From positions 851,291 to 915,290 of the forward strand of contig NZ_OAML01000002.1 of assembly GCF_900199435.1 (NCBI RefSeq): a stretch of DNA of 64,000 bases, in the 5' to 3' direction. The position numbers were made by a program, and so were the translations under genes. Origin of the DNA: Pygmaiobacter massiliensis (GTDB taxonomy: Bacteria > Bacillota > Clostridia > Oscillospirales > Ruminococcaceae). The notes below the pieces were generated by a model. The model made no database searches and was not told the DNA's origin. It was given only the letters and a program-made list of their open reading frames with translations. Below are positions 8,942 through 17,125 of this stretch, one piece after another (position 1 is the first letter of the stretch; each line of letters opens with the position of its first letter).

Positions 8942-9372
8942 TAGATCTTGTCTATCTACGCCATAGCCCCTGACTACTTTCTTTCTAATACTCCTCCTTG
9001 GCTCAGCTTATCAAGAGCACGAAAGAGAAGGCGATGCTAATTCCAATAGACTTATACATGCCTGAAATCATTTATGTAAATATTCCGTTTTGTTCTGCTA
9101 AAAGAATATTAAATCACAGATATTCTTTTCCGGAATGCGTTTAAATGTTTTATATGGGTCTAGTTCCTCTGAAATATTATGATTTTTCCTTTTGCCTTTG
9201 TTTTAAACATTCCTAAAGATATGCTTTTATGAAACCGGTAAAACATCGATGGCTTTTTCTTACTCAAAACTGTATAATCATAGGTAAGATTATTTAAATA
9301 ATAAAGTGGCCTTTGCATAATGCTGCTTGTGCTTGAAATAAATTCATATTAGGTAGGATAAGGTGAATGCCT
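8942..9372. other. Non-coding, probably degraded stretch
   Basis: About 430 bp, AT-rich, with many stop codons in all frames. No tRNA-like direct repeat (att candidate) copying the tRNA-Lys 3' end was found in this stretch. Possibly decayed DNA after the tRNA. Confidence 0.35.
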
Positions 9373-10368
9373 ATGAAAAGAAAAATCACTAAAAAAAATA
9401 TTATAATCGGAACTGTAACAGCGTTGCTTGTAGTTTCTATTTCTCTTTTCATTTTCTTTTTAAATCCGCAAAGAACCTTTAATATAACTGAAACATACAG
9501 AATAACCACAGCAGATGGTGCTGACACATTTTTACGGGTGACCCTACCCGTTAGTGACGGATATCAAAAAGTAACGAGCGTGCAGATTGACGGAGCAACA
9601 GAGTATGCTGTAGAACGCTTTGATGGATGGCATGAATTGACAGCACAAGTGCCAGCAAACGGCAAAAAAGCTGTTGTAACAATTTCTTATACTGTCAGCC
9701 TGCTTAGAAATATAGCTGCATGGGAAGGGGATGTTAAATCCGAGTATACCTTACCACAACAGTTCGTGGATTCCGATAATGAAGCCATTGCCGAACTTGC
9801 CGCACAGCTCCGTGGAACCAACGATTTCCAAACTGCCCGCAATATATTTAATTATGCAAATAAAATCATCAAAACTCGCACGGGTACTTTTGCAACGCAG
9901 GGCAAGGAGCAAACTCAGTCCTGTGCTTCAGAATTACTGTTGAATCCTGTTGGCGTTTGCTATGATTACGCTATCCTCATGACCGCTTTACTTCGGGCAG
10001 AGGGGATTCCAGCTCGCATGATTTCAGGACTATCTTTGCAGGTGCCATTGAGCAGAGGCGGCGATTGGAGCCATCCCGGTGTCTCCCATTCTTGGGTTGA
10101 ATTTTATGCGGATGGAAAATGGCATTTTGCAGACCCAACATGGGGCAAAGGCTATTTCAACCGAACCGACACGGCGCATCTGTCTTTCGGAACATTGGAA
10201 GCTAACATAAAATCGGATTTTCAACAAAACCGCCTTGCGGCGATAGAGGAGGATGGCTTTGTGCTCATCGGCGCTATGAGTGCGCCATTATCGTTTGTTG
10301 TATATTCTTCTGACGAAAATACAACCGTGATACCTCGTGCAGATGTCAGTTTTTCATGGTTTAAGTAA
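9373..10368 (+). CDS. Membrane-anchored transglutaminase-like cysteine protease-fold protein
   Basis: Predicted 331-residue protein with a basic N-terminus and one hydrophobic anchor or signal segment (about residues 10-32), so the rest is outside the membrane. A beta-rich domain (40-120) precedes a transglutaminase-like core. The catalytic triad is visible: Cys in NPVGVCYDYA (about 196), His in VSHSWVEFY (about 239) and Asp in WHFADPTWG (about 254). Homologues are peptidases or peptide-bond-modifying enzymes; the actual substrate is unknown, perhaps a cell-surface peptide. ATG at 9373 has AAGGTG 7 nt before it; the ATG two codons earlier is too close. Stands alone with a terminator. Confidence 0.85.
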   Translation: MKRKITKKNIIIGTVTALLVVSISLFIFFLNPQRTFNITETYRITTADGADTFLRVTLPVSDGYQKVTSVQIDGATEYAVERFDGWHELTAQVPANGKKAVVTISYTVSLLRNIAAWEGDVKSEYTLPQQFVDSDNEAIAELAAQLRGTNDFQTARNIFNYANKIIKTRTGTFATQGKEQTQSCASELLLNPVGVCYDYAILMTALLRAEGIPARMISGLSLQVPLSRGGDWSHPGVSHSWVEFYADGKWHFADPTWGKGYFNRTDTAHLSFGTLEANIKSDFQQNRLAAIEEDGFVLIGAMSAPLSFVVYSSDENTTVIPRADVSFSWFK

Positions 10369-10440
10369 AACTTTTAAGGAGTAGGCCTCTTACATCAAGC
10401 TTAAACACCACAACTGAAAAAAATCGAATAACTGTCATCC

Positions 10441-10475
10441 AAGCACCTATCGACTTTAAGTTGATAGGTGCTTTT
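10441..10475 (+). terminator. Intrinsic terminator
   Basis: Stem of 14 pairs AAGCACCTATCGAC/GTTGATAGGTGCTT with one G-T wobble, then TTTTTG; ends the transglutaminase-like gene. The remaining ~200 bp to the next promoter show no gene. Confidence 0.85.
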
Positions 10476-10654
10476 TGCATTAGTAGAGAAAGAATCAAAA
10501 TCTGTGCATATGGTGTTGTCGCTATGCCGCTCGGCCATCTGCCGGACAACTAAAATCCAAACGGTACCACTTAATTTAACTAAACCGTGACCGTTTTCTT
10601 TCTCAATACCCCGCCGCCCTTATTCGTTAATTTTGCTCCATTTGATAATTGCTC

Positions 10655-10683
10655 TGAACATTCTCTAACTTTCGACATATAAT
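10655..10683 (+). promoter_or_regulatory. Probable promoter of the small Cys-tail gene
   Basis: TGAACA, 17-nt spacer, TATAAT at 10678-10683, 49 nt upstream of the start codon. The -35 box is only partly canonical. Confidence 0.5.
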
Positions 10684-10731
10684 GGAGTGCGTAATAACGC
10701 CAAAGCGTATTATTTGAGGAGAGTGTTTTAT

Positions 10732-11043
10732 ATGGGCATGCCGGTAATCGTTCCTAGCAATATTTGTCGCAACCAAGCAATCACAGATCTTATTCAGTCA
10801 GTAGCACTAGAGCAAGCAGCACTGGCCCACATTATCAACGCAGAAGGAGAGAAACTGCAGCGTTTTATTTCTTGCAAGAGCACCGATGAAGAAACTTTAC
10901 TTAAAGTAAACAAGTCGGTACAAGATATGTTAGAATCCGTAGCTCGGGTTGAAACTATTTTGCAAGCTAAATTAAGCTTGTTTGACGGTTGCCTTTGCTC
11001 GGAGCATGACCATTGCAAAGATGGCTGCGATTCTCACAAATAA
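10732..11043 (+). CDS. Small protein with helical core and Cys/His/Asp-rich tail
   Basis: Predicted 103-residue protein. The N-terminus MGMPVIVPSN is followed by a helical stretch (15-80) containing SVALEQAALAHIINAEGEK, and the C-terminus (85-103) is rich in Cys, His and Asp: CLCSEHDHCKDGCDSHK, with four Cys and three His able to bind metal. I recall ALEEAALAHILNAEGEK-like helices in other clostridial spore or surface proteins, but this is memory of a pattern, not a search. ATG at 10732 has GAGGAGAG 9 nt upstream. No transmembrane segment. Function unknown; a sporulation or metal role is speculation. Confidence 0.65.
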   Translation: MGMPVIVPSNICRNQAITDLIQSVALEQAALAHIINAEGEKLQRFISCKSTDEETLLKVNKSVQDMLESVARVETILQAKLSLFDGCLCSEHDHCKDGCDSHK

Positions 11044-11171
11044 AAAGAACTTTTGTACAAAAGTAGGCACTTGATACTTTCATCGTTTTCTTCCACTTTA
11101 ACGGAAAACACTTCACTAAGTTGTGGAGCAATCTTTTATTTATCTATTTATCTCTTTTCCCTTTAGTCAAC

Positions 11172-11206
11172 AAAAACAGCCGCGACAAATTGTCTCGGCT
11201 GTTTTT
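11172..11206 (+). terminator. Intrinsic terminator
   Basis: Stem AAAAACAGCCG/CGGCTGTTTTT extended by GACA/TGTC with one mismatch and AAT loop. Downstream of the small Cys-tail gene; the surrounding 11044-11410 interval holds no other visible feature. Confidence 0.75.
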
Positions 11207-11410
11207 AGTTTGTATCGATGTCAGAGCCAAAAATTTTTTTACGCCAATATTCAAATTTTTATTAGGTTCACAACAGAAGGTTTACTTCGCGGTTTTATAG
11301 AAAATCGCATGAAAGCATTTTTGGGGCATCCTATATATCACCTAGTTCGTTAATAAAGGGATTCGTTTAGGCTTTGCAACCGCAGCAAAGTGCTCTTTTG
11401 CAAAAAGCTG

Positions 11411-12097
11411 CTATTTAATCAAAACACCATTTTCATAAATCATTGGCTCATGCTCACTACCGTCGCCCCGGTAAGCGGGGCGCGATAACAACTCTTTTTT
11501 CAATTCTTCTTTAGAAGAAAAAGTTTTAGCTTGGTAGTCTTGGTCGGGCGCCAGTTTTTCAAAAAATATAAATTCGTTGCCTTGCGGAACCAAAACTCCT
11601 GCGTGGCCAACAAACAACCATTTTTCGTAAGGATCATGCATCACTACACTAATTAGAGAAGATTTATCGTTGTGGAACTCTACATTTCTCCCTTTTAGTG
11701 CATTGGGGTAAACTTGTTCAAACTGATCATTTGCTACACCATCAACACTTGCACCATCAAACAGCGCGATAAACTCCCCTTGATGATCCCGGATTTGCTG
11801 GAAGTTATCATCAGTTTCAATGAAGTTTATATCGAACATCAGATAATTATTATATTCTTTTTTCGGGGTTGCTGTAACGCTGTCCTCTAAAAGCGTAAAG
11901 GCTGCCGTGCGACAATTATAGTCCTGAGCAGGAACTTTTCCCTTTTTGTAATCATTCACATAGCTCAAGTAAGTATCCACATTGGAAAGCTTACTATCTT
12001 CCATCAATTTCTTTTGCGTAGCATCCTGACTTTTGCAAGCAGTTAGCAGCGCAATGCATAGGACAATGACAACAGTAATGCGTATTTTCTTCTTCAT
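11411..12097 (-). CDS. Lipoprotein of unknown function
   Basis: Predicted 228-residue secreted lipoprotein. The start MKKKIRITVV leads into a signal peptide with lipobox LLTAC, so Cys about 21 would be lipidated and the protein held on the outer face of the membrane. The mature part is hydrophilic, with no repeat or catalytic motif I recognise; WLFVGHAGVLV near residue 140 is the only strongly hydrophobic stretch. ATG at 12097 has GGAG 6 nt upstream; an in-frame ATG four codons earlier is inside that site. Monocistronic. No family recognised. Confidence 0.75.
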   Translation of the reverse strand: MKKKIRITVVIVLCIALLTACKSQDATQKKLMEDSKLSNVDTYLSYVNDYKKGKVPAQDYNCRTAAFTLLEDSVTATPKKEYNNYLMFDINFIETDDNFQQIRDHQGEFIALFDGASVDGVANDQFEQVYPNALKGRNVEFHNDKSSLISVVMHDPYEKWLFVGHAGVLVPQGNEFIFFEKLAPDQDYQAKTFSSKEELKKELLSRPAYRGDGSEHEPMIYENGVLIK

Positions 12098-12601
12098 ATT
12101 TTTCTCCATATCATAATGCCCATAAATTTCATAACGTTTTTCACTTATAAAGACGTTTTACTCCACTATAAATATTTTCCTAAATCGTGTTGCAAATGTA
12201 ATTGCTGCAATCATTTGCTAAATTTATCCATTTAAAAACAATGTCAGTAGGTACCGTCAATTTCTATAAAAAACATCATATTTTCAGAAACTTTAATCAG
12301 CGCAAAAGTTTCTATTCCAAATTTTAGTGTGCTAATCTTAATTGCACCATAATGAAAACTAAAGATTTCTTAACAATTGAATGATGCTTGTCCTATCCTG
12401 TTAATCATTTCAACCGTTTTTAAAGCCGAAACGACAAATTTTGATTCTGCGTGTAAAGAATCCGGATTCTAAATCGTTTATTTTTTATAGCAATATAAAA
12501 TCTTAAGATTTCGCAAATGATTTCTTAAGGTTCATGTTTTAATATAAAGTTGTTAAATTCACATAACGAATTTTTCAAAGTGTAAACGAAGGAGAACTAA
12601 A
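12098..12601. other. AT-rich intergenic region
   Basis: About 500 bp, very AT-rich, between the divergent lipoprotein gene and the envelope operon. It must hold both promoters, but no pair of boxes with a good spacer stands out. No gene or strong hairpin seen. Confidence 0.4.
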
Positions 12602-13147
12602 ATGGTAAACGATGACAAGCGATTTATTTATATCGTCGTTTCAAAAACAGATACAGCGCTCGGAAAGCTGATTCAAAAAAAGCTGGGTGTTAGCTATAAC
12701 CACTGCTCCGTTTCGTTGGACGAAAGCCTCGAAAATATTTTTTCGTTCGGCCGCAAGGAGCTTCATAATATGTTTCGTGCAGGTTTTGTGCGAGAGAGCA
12801 AAAACGAGGGTTTTTTTGCTGCACACAAATATTCTTACATTGCAGTACTGCGCATTCCGGTAACAGAAGAGCAGTGGTGGCAGGTAAAAAAATGTTTAGC
12901 TCAATTTAAACAGCAAAAAAACCAATATAAATACAGCGTCCTCGGGCTGGCTTATTGCTATTTGGGCATCCCCGTGAAACGAAAAAACAAGTATTTCTGC
13001 TCTCAGTTTGCAGCAGAACTTTTGCAGCGATCCGGCATTCAACTGTTTGACAAAGACGAAAGTCTTGTTCGCCCCCACGACTTTTTAGGACTGGAAAGTG
13101 GACAAGTTGTTTATAAAGGAGAAATCCGAAATTATTGCGTAGCGTAG
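12602..13147 (+). CDS. Permuted papain-like (NlpC/P60-YiiX type) hydrolase
   Basis: Predicted 181-residue cytoplasmic or peripheral protein with the circularly permuted papain-like arrangement. A His is in YNHCSVSLD near residue 32 and the candidate nucleophile Cys is in KYFCSQFAAELLQRSGI near residue 132, inside the usual helix start. Relatives of the YiiX/DUF830 and LRAT-like group act on amide or thioester bonds in lipids or peptides. Start ATG with AAGGAG. First gene of a five-gene operon of envelope functions, 9 nt before the next gene, so a lipid or cell-wall substrate is likely. The exact family is less certain than the fold. Confidence 0.65.
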   Translation: MVNDDKRFIYIVVSKTDTALGKLIQKKLGVSYNHCSVSLDESLENIFSFGRKELHNMFRAGFVRESKNEGFFAAHKYSYIAVLRIPVTEEQWWQVKKCLAQFKQQKNQYKYSVLGLAYCYLGIPVKRKNKYFCSQFAAELLQRSGIQLFDKDESLVRPHDFLGLESGQVVYKGEIRNYCVA

Positions 13148-13156
13148 GAGACCAAT

Positions 13157-14185
13157 GTGAAAATATGGATTGTAACGGCCCGGTTTGGGCAAGGACACTG
13201 TTCAGCAGCGAAATCGCTGGAAGAAAAATATAAAGCCCGTGACTACGAAGTAGTGGTTAGCGACGTGATAGAACTGCTTTATCCTTTTGGAGCAAGCATG
13301 GTCTATGGCGCGTTTAACCATATCATTTGCAGAAATGCAGCAATCTACAATTTTTTAAACGAGTTTGGAAGAAACCCGGACAAAGAAGTCCTTCCGGCAA
13401 AGCAGCTGAAAGATGCTTTTGACGAGATTCAACCCGACGCGGTGATTACCACTTGGTCAGCCTGTGCCCGCATGCTGGGGCCTTTGCCGGTACCCACCTT
13501 TGTATGCGTTACCGATTTAGGCGTTCATGCCGGGTGGGTTGCACCGCATGTGCAGGGGTATCTGGTGGCGACACAAAGCGTTGCCGACCAGCTAGTGGAG
13601 ATGAAAGTTCCGGAAGGAAAAATCCATATCTCAGGCATCCCTGTAAAAAAAGTTTTCGAAACGTTAGCGCCAGAGCCCAAAACCACAAAAGAAGTGCTGA
13701 TTATGGGCGGTGGTCTTGGCATTTTGCCATGGGTGGATGGCTTATTAAACGAGTTCAAAGAGCACCCCGAAATAAAAATCACCGTAATTGCAGGCCGCAA
13801 CCGAAAGCTATATCGAAAGCTTTATCAAAAATATCCTTCTGCCACCATAATTGGATTTACGAGCAAAGTCGCTGAATATCTAGAGCAGGCAGATTTACTT
13901 GTTTCTAAGCCAGGAGGCGTAACGCTTTTTGAATCCATTTATGCAGAAACGCCCTGTCTCGCGGTTTTCCCCTCGTACAAACACGAGATAGAAAACGCAA
14001 AGTTTATTCAAACGCAAGAAATTGGTGATGTGGTATGGCAGGGTGAATCTCTTTGCGACGGCATCTTAAAGGCGCTTGAAAACGAAGAGAAGCGCTGCCT
14101 GTGGCAGAAAAATATGCAGGAAATGAAAATGCAGCTTCAAACACAGCAGAGAAAGGAACCATATCTTGTTGAAGATTCTATTTGA
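13157..14185 (+). CDS. MGDG synthase/UgtP-like diacylglycerol-type glycosyltransferase
   Basis: Predicted 342-residue GT28-fold glycosyltransferase. The N-terminal MGDG-synthase motif is visible as ARFGQGHCSAAKSL (residues 8-21), where relatives show GxGH, and the C-terminal UDP-sugar half contains GGGLGI and LVSKPGGVTLFE near residues 175 and 255. Such enzymes move glucose or galactose from a UDP-sugar onto diacylglycerol at the inner membrane face. GTG start at 13157: an ATG two bases earlier hits a stop at once. Overlaps the next gene by about 20 nt, showing translational coupling in the envelope operon. Confidence 0.85.
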   Translation: MKIWIVTARFGQGHCSAAKSLEEKYKARDYEVVVSDVIELLYPFGASMVYGAFNHIICRNAAIYNFLNEFGRNPDKEVLPAKQLKDAFDEIQPDAVITTWSACARMLGPLPVPTFVCVTDLGVHAGWVAPHVQGYLVATQSVADQLVEMKVPEGKIHISGIPVKKVFETLAPEPKTTKEVLIMGGGLGILPWVDGLLNEFKEHPEIKITVIAGRNRKLYRKLYQKYPSATIIGFTSKVAEYLEQADLLVSKPGGVTLFESIYAETPCLAVFPSYKHEIENAKFIQTQEIGDVVWQGESLCDGILKALENEEKRCLWQKNMQEMKMQLQTQQRKEPYLVEDSI

Positions 14186-14870
14186 AGTTTTTATCCTATT
14201 GCCCTTCTGTGCTGCCCTTCTTTATGTATTGGTTGGGCTGGTCACCACGAGCTGGTTTCGGGCAAAGAATCCATTTAAAAACCTGCCTTCCTCCCCAAAA
14301 ACAATTTATCTTACTTTTGACGATGGTATGAACGCTGTTTATACGCCTCAGCTGCTGGACTTGTTGAAAGCGCACGACGTCAGCGCATCCTTTTTTGTAT
14401 TAGCGTCAACCGCAACACAGCACCCCGAATTGCTGTTAAGAATGAAAAACGAAGGGCACCTGGTTGGGCTTCACTCATATGATCACCACAACCAGATTTT
14501 GCAGACTCCGTTTCAACTAAAAAAAGATTTCGACAAAAGTATGAGATGCTTTGAACAACTAGGCATTAGGCCAGACTATTACAGGCCCCCGTGGGGACAT
14601 GTGCGTCCGACGGGCCTTTGGCTCTGCAAAGCTTATCAGCTTAAAATTGTGCTGTGGAATGCAATTGTACAGGACTGGCAAGCAGACACGACAGCAGAGA
14701 TATTGTGTGATAAGCTGACCAGAAAGGTGCATGGCAACGCCGTGGTATGTCTGCACGATGGCAGGGGAAAAAACGAAGCGCCAGCAAAAACAATCAAAGC
14801 TCTGGCTACTATGATTCCCAAATGGAAAGAGGAGCGCTATACTTTTGAAACAGTGGATGGCTTATATTAA
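14166..14870 (+). CDS. NodB-type polysaccharide deacetylase, membrane-anchored
   Basis: Predicted 234-residue carbohydrate esterase 4 protein with one N-terminal membrane segment (residues 5-28). Motifs in order: TFDDG (about 51-55), the metal His pair in HSYDHHNQ (about 103), RPPWG (about 141) and CLHDGRG near 198. It removes N- or O-acetyl groups from a surface polysaccharide or glycolipid. The start is TTG at 14166 with AAAGGA 8 nt upstream, overlapping the preceding gene. The chain ends inside the next gene by 26 nt, another coupled junction. Substrate unknown. Confidence 0.88.
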   Translation: MLKILFEVFILLPFCAALLYVLVGLVTTSWFRAKNPFKNLPSSPKTIYLTFDDGMNAVYTPQLLDLLKAHDVSASFFVLASTATQHPELLLRMKNEGHLVGLHSYDHHNQILQTPFQLKKDFDKSMRCFEQLGIRPDYYRPPWGHVRPTGLWLCKAYQLKIVLWNAIVQDWQADTTAEILCDKLTRKVHGNAVVCLHDGRGKNEAPAKTIKALATMIPKWKEERYTFETVDGLY

Positions 14871-15927
14871 AAAGATTCTATATAATGGGGGCTTTTTTGC
14901 CCTTGTAATATATTTCACCTACCGCATGGTGTTTTCCAAGATAACATTTGAGCAAATAGAGCAAGCCCTTTTAGAAATTAAAATTCATTATTTGCTACTG
15001 GGTCTTTTAACTTCGTTTGCGATGGTTTGTGCGGAAGCCCTGAATACAAAACGAAACCTGAAGTTACTCGGTGTCGACAAAAGCTACTTTTTGTGTTTGT
15101 CATATGCCTTTGCGGGCAACTTTTTTAGCGGCATTACCCCAGCCGCAACAGGTGGTCAGCCGATGCAGCTGTATTTAATGCATCATGACCATATTCCGGC
15201 CTCTACTGGGGCCTTGGCACTTTTTATGGATTTGGGCGCTTATCAAGTTGTAATTACCAGCCTGGGGCTTTTCGGTTCTATCTTTTGCTTTCCAATTATT
15301 CAGCGCTCTCTCGGGAGTTTTCTTCCGGTTTTGTGGGTGGGATTGGTGCTCAACACCATTCTGCTGGCCTCCACCTTTATTGCAATGTTTTCGAAAAAGT
15401 TCAGCTATGGCGTTGTGAACTTTATTGCAAACATTGTGGGTGCTTTGCGAAAAGACAAAGGCGAAAGCTTTCAAAAAAAAGCGTTGCAGGGCGTGCACCA
15501 ATACCAAGCAGGTGCGGCCATTTTAAAACAGCATAAAATGGCATACCTGGCGAATTCCTGTATTATGCTGTTTCGCGTTGTAGCAATGCATTCCGCCCCA
15601 TTTTGGGTTTATAAGGCGTTCGGGTTATCTGGGGCAAGCTTTATTGAGATTATTGCCTTGCAGGCAGCTCTGTACGTTTCTTGTGCCGCGCTCCCTTTCC
15701 CCGGGGGGACAGGAATAGGCGAACAGGCCTTTTTGCTGTATTTTAAAGAGCTGTTTCCTGCTGGCATTCTTAGTTCTGCAATGATATTAAGCCGCGGAAT
15801 CGGCTTTTATTCGGTTGTCACTTTCTGTGGAATTGCTCTGCTCGTTCTTTGGGTGGCGCGGCAAAAACAAAACAATGCTTTGGCAAAGGGTGTGAAATTG
15901 TATCGAAAAGAACCTTCAGAGCATTGA
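14845..15927 (+). CDS. LPG-synthase-TM (UPF0104) flippase-like membrane protein
   Basis: Predicted 360-residue protein with about eight membrane helices, of the LPG_synthase_TM/UPF0104 family, corresponding to the flippase half of MprF. Signature segments are FSGITPAATGGQPMQ near residue 95 and LPFPGGTGIGEQAF near residue 290. Family members move lysyl-phosphatidylglycerol or other lipids across the membrane. TTG at 14845 with AAGAGGAG 10 nt upstream is favoured over ATG at 14857, which is 22 nt from the site. In this operon it may move the product of the glycosyltransferase. Its TGA overlaps the apparent ATT start of the next gene. Confidence 0.85.
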   Translation: MKQWMAYIKKILYNGGFFALVIYFTYRMVFSKITFEQIEQALLEIKIHYLLLGLLTSFAMVCAEALNTKRNLKLLGVDKSYFLCLSYAFAGNFFSGITPAATGGQPMQLYLMHHDHIPASTGALALFMDLGAYQVVITSLGLFGSIFCFPIIQRSLGSFLPVLWVGLVLNTILLASTFIAMFSKKFSYGVVNFIANIVGALRKDKGESFQKKALQGVHQYQAGAAILKQHKMAYLANSCIMLFRVVAMHSAPFWVYKAFGLSGASFIEIIALQAALYVSCAALPFPGGTGIGEQAFLLYFKELFPAGILSSAMILSRGIGFYSVVTFCGIALLVLWVARQKQNNALAKGVKLYRKEPSEH

Positions 15928-16915
15928 TTGTGCAAAGTATATTGCGGCAGTTTGCGTCATTGCTGTCCACACATTAAGTGGTGCCGAAGCGAGTAGCTGG
16001 TGGCTGTTTTTTTTTATTCAGGGTTTGGCACGGTTAGCCGTTCCCTTTTTCTTTTGCTGTACGGGCTATTTTATTGCAGAAAAAGGAATAGAAAGCCGGG
16101 CAGTTGTCGGGGCATTTATCAAAAAGGCAACAAGCAGCTACCTTTTTTGTTCGCTTATCTATATCCCGGTAGAACTTATCAAAATGGCTGGACTGCATAC
16201 CCTCAACAAAGCAACTCTGCTGCACTATTTTCACTACGCCATTGTGCAAGGCAGTTTTCTCCACTTATGGTACTACCCCGCTGTAATAATTTCATTGGCT
16301 TGCCTTTGCTATTTGCTGAAACATTTATCGCTTCGCACCGTAGGAATGATATGCGCAGGCTTGTACTTGTTCGGTTTGCTCGGCGACGGATACTATGGAC
16401 TTTTACGATTTTTACCTAGCTGGTGTTCAAAGTTGATGGGAGTTTACCTGGCCGTTTTTTTGACAACTCGAAATGGTTTATTTTTCGGCATTCCTTTTGT
16501 CTTTGTCGGTATATGCTTGTCAAAAGCTATGGCGTTGAAATCCATCAAATCCCCTTTGCGCTGGTTTTTAGCCACCTTGGTATGTGGTGGAATTGAGATT
16601 TATTTTTTGCGCCGCTTTGGAATCGCTGCTGATTATAATATGACAGTTTTTATTGTTCCCGCAACCGCTTTTTTGTTTTCAACACTGTTAAACAGCCACT
16701 TCAAAACCCGTATTGACACTGTTTCTTTAAGGCTGTCAAGCATGAGGCTGTATCAGTCTCATCTATTTTTTTACGGAATAATTCTGGCGCTATTGACTCT
16801 TTTTAAGCTGCCCATCCTGGAAAATCGTGCAATTCAGTTTTTCATTATCTGGGCGGCCTCTCAAACATTTGCCACATTTTTGCTGAGAAAGCGCAACATA
16901 ACAAAACTGGATTAA
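15923..16915 (+). CDS. Acyltransferase-3 family membrane protein, apparent ATT start
   Basis: Predicted 330-residue membrane acyltransferase of the OafA/WecH family, which moves acyl groups onto sugars. The frame is open well upstream of the only standard start (TTG 16025), and that upstream part encodes the expected family N-terminus IDCAKYIAAVCVIAVHTLSG with the conserved His; starting at 16025 would delete it. After the preceding in-frame stop there is no ATG, GTG or TTG before 16025. ATT at 15923 overlaps the TGA of the preceding gene (ATTGA), mimicking an ATGA junction. A +1 frameshift fusion or a base error are alternatives. About ten helices; last operon gene. Confidence 0.75.
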   Translation: MDCAKYIAAVCVIAVHTLSGAEASSWWLFFFIQGLARLAVPFFFCCTGYFIAEKGIESRAVVGAFIKKATSSYLFCSLIYIPVELIKMAGLHTLNKATLLHYFHYAIVQGSFLHLWYYPAVIISLACLCYLLKHLSLRTVGMICAGLYLFGLLGDGYYGLLRFLPSWCSKLMGVYLAVFLTTRNGLFFGIPFVFVGICLSKAMALKSIKSPLRWFLATLVCGGIEIYFLRRFGIAADYNMTVFIVPATAFLFSTLLNSHFKTRIDTVSLRLSSMRLYQSHLFFYGIILALLTLFKLPILENRAIQFFIIWAASQTFATFLLRKRNITKLD

Positions 16916-17092
16916 AATCATTTATCAATCTAGAGGATTCCTTTTCGCACAAAGCCAGGGAGATGGCCGCTTCTATGCTTCTCGCCTTTCCAAAACCTTT
17001 CTATTACAAAAACACAAAAAGAAATCCTGGCAAGATTCTGCGCCGTCCGCAGCTGTAATAGGGTGTTTATCGAGAGTCAGATTTTATATGTG

Positions 17093-17125
17093 AAAGCTTA
17101 GGCGACAGAGCGTCTAGGCTTTTTA
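17093..17125. terminator. Bidirectional terminator between convergent genes
   Basis: 12-pair stem AAAGCTTAGGCG/CGTCTAGGCTTT with two G-T pairs and loop ACAGAG, followed by TTTTT on the plus strand. It ends both the envelope operon and the facing oxidoreductase gene. Confidence 0.75.
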
